From JAWKNZ01 sp041391425 (GTDB taxonomy: Bacteria; Bdellovibrionota_B; Oligoflexia; Oligoflexales; JAWKNZ01), in contig JAWKNZ010000006.1 in NCBI GenBank assembly GCA_041391425.1, positions 1-64,000 on the forward strand: DNA of 64,000 nucleotides, in the 5' to 3' direction. A program made the translations under genes and the position numbers. Of the stretch, positions 1 through 6,093 are shown piece by piece (positions within the stretch are counted from its first letter, which is position 1; each line of letters starts with the position of its first letter). Below the pieces are notes generated by a model. That model was not told the DNA's origin. It worked only from the letters and a program-made list of their open reading frames with translations, and did not search any database.

Positions 1-813
1 CCTGTTTCTTCGGGAATCTATCCTATGGGTAGCAAAAAGAAAGAAAAGTCGGTTCCTTTAGATTTGTGTAAAAATAATTCTATTGCTCCTAGTTTAGCAC
101 CTAGCATGATGGGTGAAAAAAGCAAAGTAGGAGATAAAGCTGATAGTTCAGAAAATGTACAAGTTAAGACCAATTTAGAGGAGCAGTTTTTTAACTTTCG
201 TTTTGTGGCAGGTAAACAGTTAAGAGAAAAATTATTGCGATTGGCTGAAGTAATGAATGTTGCCAATATGGAGCTTAATCTTGCTGAAATTTTAGAAGAA
301 GCGGTTGATTTAGCTCTGCAACAAAAAGACCCGAAATTAAAAGAAGAGAGAAGGAAAGTTAGTTTGCAAAAGAAAAAATTTGCAGAAAAAGAGCAAGGAA
401 AAGATGAAGGCAAAAAAGCTAAGACCAAAGAGGAGCAAAATAAAAAAGACGAAAGCAGCTCCAAAGAAAAGGTGTTAAGAGATAAAGAAGAAATAGAACA
501 AGGGCAACAAAAAGAAAGAGGAAATGAAAAACTTCGTTATATCCCAGCAAAAATCCGAGCACAGGTTTTAGAGAGGGCTGGTTATCAATGTGAAAAAGTA
601 GGCGTAAATGAGATACGGTGTACGGCAAAGACTTGCCTTGAAATAGATCATATTGCTCCATTTGCAAGAGGTGGAAATCATGCAATCTCTAATTTGCAGG
701 TCCTTTGCAAAGCTCATAATTCTAACAAAGCCAAACAAGAATTTGGTTATGAGTTTATAACTCAGAAAATCTTGGCTAGTAAATTAGCTGGGGGTTTTGC
801 AAGGAATTCCTAG
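1..813 (+). CDS. HNH endonuclease family protein (5' end outside the window)
   Basis: The frame is open from base 1, so I treat this as the 3' part of a longer gene; the first in-window ATG (25) has no convincing ribosome site. The C-terminus (about residues 170-250 counted from that ATG) is an HNH nuclease module: RYIPAKIR entry motif, a Cys pair around C189/C199, the core EIDHIAPFARGG, then N-L-Q-V-L-C-KAHN, which carries the metal-binding His and Asn. Upstream is a helical segment (FNFRFVAGKQLREKLLRL) and a very Lys/Glu-rich linker likely to be coiled or disordered. Proteins of this architecture are common and often multicopy in Bdellovibrionota-like genomes, and usually carry another N-terminal helical domain, which here would lie left of the window. 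Metal-dependent DNA nicking or cleavage is the family expectation; biological role unknown. Confidence 0.75.
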   Translation, partial: PVSSGIYPMGSKKKEKSVPLDLCKNNSIAPSLAPSMMGEKSKVGDKADSSENVQVKTNLEEQFFNFRFVAGKQLREKLLRLAEVMNVANMELNLAEILEEAVDLALQQKDPKLKEERRKVSLQKKKFAEKEQGKDEGKKAKTKEEQNKKDESSSKEKVLRDKEEIEQGQQKERGNEKLRYIPAKIRAQVLERAGYQCEKVGVNEIRCTAKTCLEIDHIAPFARGGNHAISNLQVLCKAHNSNKAKQEFGYEFITQKILASKLAGGFARNS

Positions 814-939
814 GATGAACGAGCTGTTGCAGAGATTTTTGCCCTGGTTTTTTGATAAATGGTGTATGGATCTGATAAGAAATTTATCGGCTCGAAATCG
901 CAAGGCAAGCTCAAATTTAGACAAACAAAAATTACCTTC

Positions 940-1263
940 CTAATATTTTGAGCTCAAACTCAAAATAAGGTCATAGTCATCCGCTTGTACAGAATCTTCA
1001 TGAGCAGCAATATTGGTCGTTTTAGCTCCACATTTTATGCATACAAAATGTAAAGTTAGACCTTTTTTACTATGAATTGAATAGCTCACTGCCTTCATAA
1101 GCCCTGTACAGGTATTTTGCCTATCACCAGGATTGATATCAACATGCTTTGAATGCAGACAGTGAGGACAATGATTTCTACAGCCTTTACTTGAAGGTAA
1201 AATTTGATGTTTACAGTTTTCACAAACAAAACTGTCATTATTGTGAGTAAATTTTCTGCCCAT
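940..1263 (-). CDS. RNHCP domain zinc-ribbon protein
   Basis: A 107-aa protein with the RNHCP signature itself (RNHCP at about residues 29-33) and paired cysteines: C14/C17 (CENC), C28, C32/C35 (CPHC) and a later CIKC, consistent with two zinc ribbons. The family is small, widespread and functionally uncharacterised; nucleic-acid binding is only a guess from the zinc ribbons. It is the last gene of a minus-strand group (CheV, CPBP protease, BFD-like protein, this gene), 14 bases after its neighbour, so it is probably co-transcribed. Length matches the family. Confidence 0.8.
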   Translation of the reverse strand: MGRKFTHNNDSFVCENCKHQILPSSKGCRNHCPHCLHSKHVDINPGDRQNTCTGLMKAVSYSIHSKKGLTLHFVCIKCGAKTTNIAAHEDSVQADDYDLILSLSSKY

Positions 1264-1277
1264 TTTCTAAATAATAA

Positions 1278-1547
1278 TTAAGATTGATTTTTGTCTTTCT
1301 TCGCTTCTTTATATTTTTTTAACAATACTTTGATCCTCGGGCCACACCGCTCACCCTTACAGCCTCCACACCCAGTACCCACTTTTCTATTCACATCTTC
1401 AACAGTTTCGCTGCCTTCTAGCCCCCTCAAAACAGCGGCTAACTTAATTCCTTTACAAATACAGACAATTCGATTCATCTGCTTTGCTCGCTCACTCTTG
1501 CGTCTTAACTCTTCTTCTCTATCAGATGGATTATCCGTTTTCTCCAT
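1278..1547 (-). CDS. BFD-like [2Fe-2S]-binding protein
   Basis: An 89-aa protein with the bacterioferritin-associated-ferredoxin pattern: C29-x-C31 (VCICKG) and C60-x2-C63 in GTGCGGCKGERCGP, with an extra Cys at 68. BFD domains bind one [2Fe-2S] cluster through these four cysteines and act as small electron carriers, either free or fused to larger redox enzymes. The first 23 residues are charged and not part of the fold, so translation might start at Met24, but the AGGAAT sequence is better placed for the longer form. It lies 27 bases after the CPBP protease gene and 14 before the RNHCP gene. No bacterioferritin gene is in the window, so the redox partner is unknown. Confidence 0.75.
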   Translation of the reverse strand: MEKTDNPSDREEELRRKSERAKQMNRIVCICKGIKLAAVLRGLEGSETVEDVNRKVGTGCGGCKGERCGPRIKVLLKKYKEAKKDKNQS

Positions 1548-1574
1548 TATTATAGTAATTCCTGCTTTTAACGT

Positions 1575-2330
1575 TTAAAGGTATAAAAAGCCCAGCCACT
1601 CTAGCCAACGTGCGTCAATTATTGAATATATAATAACTGAGGCATTACAGACCGCATGTAATGTGATTGCAGGCCCGAGCTTTCCACTACCAACATATAT
1701 GATTTCGCAAAAGAGCGCCAAGAAAAGTGGACCTAAAGGCACTCCAATCTTTAAAGATAAAATATTTGAAACTGTTGGCATAGAATGCGCTAGCGCAAAA
1801 ACAAGAACAGAAAAGTAAGAACCCCAGAATATCCCAGCATTTTTTCTAAAAAAATTACCAATGCAACAGCGGAATACTATTTCTTCTATAATAGGCACCC
1901 AAAAAACCCAAGCGTAATTACGCAAGCCAAAATCAAGGCGTTTAGCATCTCCCCATTGCGCAGTCAAAAAAGAGCCAATTAAAATAAAGACTAAAACCAG
2001 TATTGCTGGACTATAAGCTATATAAGGCTTACGAATTAGCTGGTTAAATGCGGACTGGCATTGAAAAATCCTCAATGGCTTTTGCCTATAATCGACTGCT
2101 TTTGAAGAAAAAACTAGTAGATAAATCACAAACAAGAGAGAAAGCACAGAATTGATGACTGCCGCTGAAAACCAAGGATTTTTAATATAGTAAGCTGTAA
2201 AAGTGTATAATTCGGCTAGAAGGACAGGAATTATTATAGCCAGAAACATAATAAAAACTATAGCTCGACTCGTAGAATAAATACTATCTTGGGATAATAG
2301 CCTGTTTTTTTTGTCAGCCGGCTGCTTCAT
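1575..2330 (-). CDS. CPBP family intramembrane glutamic protease
   Basis: A 251-aa polytopic membrane protein with several hydrophobic segments. The CPBP (CAAX protease and bacteriocin-processing, ABI) motifs are present: EExxxR at E149-E150-IVF-R154, then FALAHSM with the second-motif His, and LHAVCNA with the third-motif His/Asn. Members cleave substrates within the membrane; bacterial ones are linked to bacteriocin self-immunity, protein maturation or unknown roles. The start overlaps the last 17 bases of the upstream cheV-like gene, a sign of translational coupling. The substrate cannot be told from the sequence. Confidence 0.8.
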   Translation of the reverse strand: MKQPADKKNRLLSQDSIYSTSRAIVFIMFLAIIIPVLLAELYTFTAYYIKNPWFSAAVINSVLSLLFVIYLLVFSSKAVDYRQKPLRIFQCQSAFNQLIRKPYIAYSPAILVLVFILIGSFLTAQWGDAKRLDFGLRNYAWVFWVPIIEEIVFRCCIGNFFRKNAGIFWGSYFSVLVFALAHSMPTVSNILSLKIGVPLGPLFLALFCEIIYVGSGKLGPAITLHAVCNASVIIYSIIDARWLEWLGFLYL

Positions 2331-3318
2331 GAGGCCCCAACTCTTCTAGGAGCAACCTAGTTAAAGTCTTTATGTCATTTTTAATGACATAGCCATTAGC
2401 ACCTAAATCAATTGCTGCCTGCTGATTTGCCTTTCCAGCAAGAGAGGTATGTAACAAAATAGGTATGTCTGGATAATTGCTAGAATTGCGAATCCAGTTA
2501 ATCAAACTAAAACCATCCATTCTTGGCATTTCAACATCAGTAATAATTAAATCAACTGGAGGAGTCATTGGATCATTTTGTGGATCACTAAGAAATTCCT
2601 TTGCCGCTTGACCATCCGAGGCCAAGGTAACATGGAAGCCGAGTTGTGTTAACGCTTTTTGAGAACTTGCCAAAATGAGATTTGAATCATCTACCAATAG
2701 CAAATGGCCACGCGATCCAGCAGGAAACTTTTTTCCCTCTTGCAAAGCCTCATAGCCTGGATAAAAAGAAGGATTTAAATTCTGCAATTTATCCGCCCTT
2801 GCAGCAGAAGAAATAAAGCCCGTCATTTGTGACTTATTTTCAATTTCTAAAAGGATCCTTTCTAAATCTAATATAAATAAAAAATCATTATTTTCTATAA
2901 ATGTCATACCACTTATACATGCTCCCGCATCTGAAGCTGGTGGTAAAATCTTATCCCAACTAATTCTTCTAATTCTATGTGTTGAAGAAACAATAAAACC
3001 AGCACGTTTTCGACTGAACTCAGTCACAATAATTTGCTTATAACTATCCTCTGGAGCTTTTTTATCACCAAGTACCATTGCCAAATTAATGGCAGGAATC
3101 GGCACTCCGCGCAACTCAAAGATGCCGGCAACTTCATGAGAACGTGAAGACAGTCTATTTATCTTTGGCATCCGTACAACTTCTCGTACTTTTGCGACAT
3201 TAATTCCATAGCGTCCATCAACCACCGAACCGTCTGCTAAATGACGCATTAAACTGAATTCGACCAACTCGAATTGATTTCTACCAGGCTTTATACTATT
3301 AGAATTTTCTGTACTCAT
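2314..3318 (-). CDS. cheV: Chemotaxis adaptor CheV (CheW domain plus receiver domain)
   Basis: A 334-aa protein: a CheW-like coupling domain at about residues 15-170 (AKVREVVRMPKINRL, GIFELRGVPIPAINLA), then a CheY-type receiver at about 205-325 (LLLVDDSNLI, phospho-acceptor D261 in LIITDVEMPRMDG, the conserved Thr/Ser in LLHTSLAGKA and the late Lys in GANGYVIKND). CheV links chemoreceptors to CheA, and phosphorylation of its receiver tunes adaptation. No cheA, mcp or che operon is nearby; it instead heads a small operon with an intramembrane protease. A second coupling protein (CheW-type) lies at 27542-28024. The start ATG has only a weak ribosome site. Confidence 0.88.
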   Translation of the reverse strand: MSTENSNSIKPGRNQFELVEFSLMRHLADGSVVDGRYGINVAKVREVVRMPKINRLSSRSHEVAGIFELRGVPIPAINLAMVLGDKKAPEDSYKQIIVTEFSRKRAGFIVSSTHRIRRISWDKILPPASDAGACISGMTFIENNDFLFILDLERILLEIENKSQMTGFISSAARADKLQNLNPSFYPGYEALQEGKKFPAGSRGHLLLVDDSNLILASSQKALTQLGFHVTLASDGQAAKEFLSDPQNDPMTPPVDLIITDVEMPRMDGFSLINWIRNSSNYPDIPILLHTSLAGKANQQAAIDLGANGYVIKNDIKTLTRLLLEELGPHEAAG

Positions 3319-3834
3319 TAATTAGCCATCACTAAAGATTCGTCTTAGCCTAAATAACATAGCAGCCATAAACAAGGACGCCTTCACAACCCTCGAAATA
3401 ATCTCAAAATGGTGCTCATCTATAACAAGATTATCGGTAATCAGCGCCTCGGCTTAAATGATACAAATACTACTTCAAGAAAATTGCCGTCCGTACAACA
3501 CCTTTATTACCCTTGATAAAAAATGTCTATATTATGCAAATATAACGGATACTTTCATACACTTCGAAACCAAGATCTTCTCTAATTTACTTCAATGACT
3601 CCACGACATTAAAAACAAAACTCTGAATGAATCATAAAAATATTCTATAATATCAAAGCGTTGCAATTCAATACCATGTACGACAAGCTGTAATGTCAAA
3701 ATAGGAAGTAAGTAGAATAGATTACTACATGAGGTAAATCTTCAAAAGGCACAAAAACAAAGAAACAGACCATCGCACATAGCATAAACCGCCATATATA
3801 ACCATGATCTGCTTTTTAAAGTTCTAGGTATGTT
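3319..3834. other. Intergenic region between rpsT and cheV
   Basis: Just over 500 AT-rich bases. I found no convincing coding frame, no tRNA-like fold and no clear terminator after rpsT. It presumably holds the cheV promoter on the minus strand. Confidence 0.4.
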
Positions 3835-4128
3835 CTAATTAGACGAGCCTAATGCTTTCTTTAAAAAAAGATCCATTCTGCGAACTGTTCTCGCAGCAGT
3901 ATTTTTTTTCAACAACCCTTTTGAAGCCGCTTTCATCAATTTTGATTGGGCTGCAGCAAAAAACGGTTGAACCTTCTTAATATCTTTTTCAGAGCTAGCC
4001 GCCAGTTCTGTTACAGCACTTCTAAAGCTTTTAACTGCAGTGCGAACAGAAGTGATATAGCTGTGATTGACAGCATTCTTTTTAATAGTTTGCCTTGCTC
4101 TCTTCTTTGCTGATTTATGATTTGCCAC
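3835..4128 (-). CDS. rpsT: 30S ribosomal protein S20
   Basis: A 97-aa, very basic helical protein with the classical S20 start MANHKSAKKRARQ and the later segment LMKAASKGLLKKNTAARTVRR. S20 binds 16S rRNA early in small-subunit assembly. A GAGGG ribosome site sits just upstream of the ATG. It is downstream of rnhA on the same strand with a gap of about 120 bases, so it may have its own promoter. Length is slightly above the usual 85-90 residues. Confidence 0.96.
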   Translation of the reverse strand: MANHKSAKKRARQTIKKNAVNHSYITSVRTAVKSFRSAVTELAASSEKDIKKVQPFFAAAQSKLMKAASKGLLKKNTAARTVRRMDLFLKKALGSSN

Positions 4129-4247
4129 GAATTCCCTCGATTTATTAACTGATTCTTACGAACTAAAGACTAAGCGTTTTAACAGCTACAAGGTAGTCCT
4201 GTCAAGGTTTTGCTGGTAAAAGTGATAACACGAGCAACTATCTGAAA

Positions 4248-4685
4248 TTAAACAAATTTTTCTGCCTCTTGCCTTGCTATTTGATCAACTCTTTCATTAT
4301 CTGGATGTCCAGAGTGCCCACGCACCCACTCCCACTTAACTTCATGTTGTTCAAGAAGTTCCATCAAAGCCAACCAAAGCTCTTTATTTTTTACCGGCTT
4401 TTTCTGAGCATTTTTCCAGCCATTTTTTTTCCAGGATGCCAACCAGCCTTTTGAAAATGCATTTATCACGTATTGGCTGTCGGTCGAAATAGTAACTTGG
4501 CAGGGTTCTTTAATGAGCTCAAGGCCTTTAATTACCGCCGTAAGCTCCATACGATTATTCGTTGTATTTTCTTCGCCAGCTGAAACTATCTTTTCATGAC
4601 CATTATAACGCAACAAAGCAGCCCAGCCTCCTGGGCCAGGATTGCCAAGGCATGATCCATCCGTTGCTAGTTCAATCTTTTTTAT
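4248..4685 (-). CDS. rnhA: Ribonuclease HI, apparently started at ATA
   Basis: RNase HI degrades the RNA strand of RNA-DNA hybrids (Okazaki primers, R-loops). All motifs of a full-length enzyme are in one open frame: TDGSCLGNPGPGGW with the first catalytic Asp, then NRMELTAVIKGL (Glu), STDSQYV (Asp), WVRGHSGHPDNERVD (His and last Asp). The frame upstream of the first Asp runs to a stop at 4710-4712 without any ATG, GTG or TTG. The best start is the ATA at 4683-4685, which gives MKKIELATDGS, matching family N-termini, about 5 bases after a GAGAAG sequence. The first ordinary start, TTG at 4614-4616, would delete the catalytic Asp. Either a rare start codon is used or one base differs (ATG to ATA) in this strain or assembly. 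Length 145 aa is normal. Confidence 0.85.
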   Translation of the reverse strand: MKKIELATDGSCLGNPGPGGWAALLRYNGHEKIVSAGEENTTNNRMELTAVIKGLELIKEPCQVTISTDSQYVINAFSKGWLASWKKNGWKNAQKKPVKNKELWLALMELLEQHEVKWEWVRGHSGHPDNERVDQIARQEAEKFV

Positions 4686-4787
4686 AAAAACTTCTCGATC
4701 GTCTTTAAATTAAGTACACAAGATTATATATTTCCATCTCAACAAGAAGACCATCCGGCATATACAACTCTTCCGCCCTCGTTAGAA

Positions 4788-4832
4788 AAAAAAGCCCCTT
4801 CTTCACGGGCACACACTCCCTTGGGGGCTTTC
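4788..4832 (-). terminator. Rho-independent terminator of the rpsR-rpmB-mini-gene operon
   Basis: On the minus strand a stem AAAGCCCC / GGGGCTTT (arms 4824-4829 and 4793-4798, extended by A-T pairs) closes a loop of about 25 bases and is followed by a run of eight T. It lies about 50 bases past the stop of the 38-aa gene and before the rnhA frame. The same hairpin has a weaker T-rich tail in the other direction. Confidence 0.8.
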
Positions 4833-4883
4833 TCTTTCGTGCCTTGTCTGCATAACAGTCAAAGCTTCTAACAATAGCAGAGC

Positions 4884-5000
4884 CTACTTAGAGCTGCTTT
4901 CTGCCTTCTCTACTAGTTTCTTCTTAATGCGAGCTTTTTTCTTACGTTGAGCTTTCTTTTGCTTCATTTTTGCAGAGTTTCTGCGGTCGCCACGACCCAT
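4884..5000 (-). CDS. 38-aa very basic mini-protein downstream of rpmB
   Basis: A 38-residue frame starting MGRGDRRNSAKMKQKK and continuing with Lys/Arg clusters to ESSSK. It has a strong AAGGAG ribosome site 8 bases before ATG, lies 23 bases after rpmB on the same strand, and is followed by a good terminator, so it is almost surely expressed with the ribosomal genes. The MGRGD+R opening resembles the start of the small ribosomal protein bTHX (MGKGD+ type), but the rest does not follow the THX pattern, so this is not a firm assignment. Composition (about half Lys/Arg, no acidic patch until the tail) suggests rRNA binding. Confidence 0.7.
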   Translation of the reverse strand: MGRGDRRNSAKMKQKKAQRKKKARIKKKLVEKAESSSK

Positions 5001-5023
5001 AACAATCTCTCCTTAAAATTACC

Positions 5024-5251
5024 CTATAGCTTAATTCCCTGGCGTTTTGCGTATGCATCTAACCCTAGCTTATCGATAGTTCTGATAGTTGAAGTTGCGA
5101 CAGCAAGAGTAACAAACTTCTGCTTCTCTACCGACCAAAAACGCTTCTTCTGAATATTTGGTAAAAAGCGATGCTTAGATTTAATGTTAGAGTGCGAAAC
5201 TCTATGTCCAACCAAAACACCTTTGCCAGATAATTCACACTTTCTAGACAT
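5024..5251 (-). CDS. rpmB: 50S ribosomal protein L28
   Basis: A 75-aa protein beginning MSRKCELSGKGVLVGHRVSHSNIK, the classical bL28 opening, and ending in LAVATSTIRTIDKLGLDAYAK. L28 is a late-assembling large-subunit protein near the exit-site region. The ATG at 5251 is preceded by an excellent GGAGG at the right distance; longer in-frame extensions lack any site and would run deep into rpsR. The start overlaps the last 8 bases of rpsR, so the two are translationally coupled. Confidence 0.95.
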   Translation of the reverse strand: MSRKCELSGKGVLVGHRVSHSNIKSKHRFLPNIQKKRFWSVEKQKFVTLAVATSTIRTIDKLGLDAYAKRQGIKL

Positions 5252-5648
5252 CAGATCCTCCTTCTCGCTGATCAAAACTCGAAGGCGCATCTGCTGACGA
5301 GCCATGAGACTGTCTATCATTTGGACGACCTACACTTCTAGTCCTATATGAACCTGCACTAAAGGACTGGGCTGCCAGTTGCATGTCTCCTGCAAAACCT
5401 CTTTCTGTTCTATGAGCAGCAGAGTAAGGCAACAACCCTAAATAACGCGCTCGTTTGACAGCAATCGTGATTGCTCTCTGTTGAGCTGCCGTTGCTCCAG
5501 ATATCCGACGTGGTATGATTTTACCTCGATCAGTAATAAAGCGCTTTAAAATATCTGGGTTTTTGTAGTCGACCACTAATGTAGGGTCGATAGTGCGCTT
5601 GCGGCGCATTAAAAACCGGCGTCTCTTTTTTCTTGCTGCTATGGACAT
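5244..5648 (-). CDS. rpsR: 30S ribosomal protein S18 with long C-terminal extension
   Basis: Residues 1-80 are a bS18 core (VDYKNPDILKRFITDRGKIIPRRISG, then QQRAITIAVKRARYLGLLPY). bS18 is normally 70-90 residues; here about 55 extra residues follow, rich in Ser, Arg, Gly, Asp (SAGSYRTRSVGRPNDRQSHG) and probably disordered. The core has no Cys, so it is a zinc-free type. A GGAGG site precedes the ATG. The tail encodes the ribosome site of rpmB and overlaps its start. The usual upstream partner rpsF is absent here. The extension may have grown by read-through into the intergenic region or may have a role; no family match recognised. Confidence 0.92.
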   Translation of the reverse strand: MSIAARKKRRRFLMRRKRTIDPTLVVDYKNPDILKRFITDRGKIIPRRISGATAAQQRAITIAVKRARYLGLLPYSAAHRTERGFAGDMQLAAQSFSAGSYRTRSVGRPNDRQSHGSSADAPSSFDQREGGSDV

Positions 5649-6093
5649 CCCATGCCTCCAAAAACTTCATATTTCAAACTGTCTTTTTATGTCTTGTTGC
5701 GGCTTTTCCCACCATTTTTTTTGGCGGTTTTTAAGCAATTCATCTTACTTGCATTCAAATAGGGCTGAAGCTGCTTAATAAACAAGACAGAGCCAGGAAA
5801 ACTACCCTATAAGCACGCTACAAGCAAGGATTTATATACTAATGTCGGTTTTTTTTTACCCCCACTCCCCCAGCTAGGGTTGGATTTTATTAACTATTTA
5901 AAATCACAAACTTATTTTAAATATTAAGTTAGCAGAAAAGGAGGGTTGCTTAAATATTAGATAGACATCCCATCATGATCAAAGCCACAGTCTCGGAGCA
6001 TATCTTCTTTAAAGAGTAAAAGTAATTGTTTATAAAAAGCAGATCATAGATCATTTTTCAATAGTCACCTAGATAACACTAGCAAGAAGTCGT
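5649..6093. other. Divergent intergenic region between rpsR and priA
   Basis: About 445 bases with a T10 tract near 5850 followed by a C-rich stretch. It must hold the divergent promoters of rpsR (minus) and priA (plus). No RNA gene or small coding frame with a ribosome site was seen. Confidence 0.4.

Noticed and set aside
3785..3820. Shared AAAAAGCAGATCAT-like string near 3805 (minus) and 6035 (plus) as a repeat family
   Set aside because: Too short and AT-rich to separate from chance.
5840..5870. T10 tract upstream of rpsR as a terminator
   Set aside because: No stable GC-rich stem precedes it on the plus strand, and it lies between divergent genes where none is needed.
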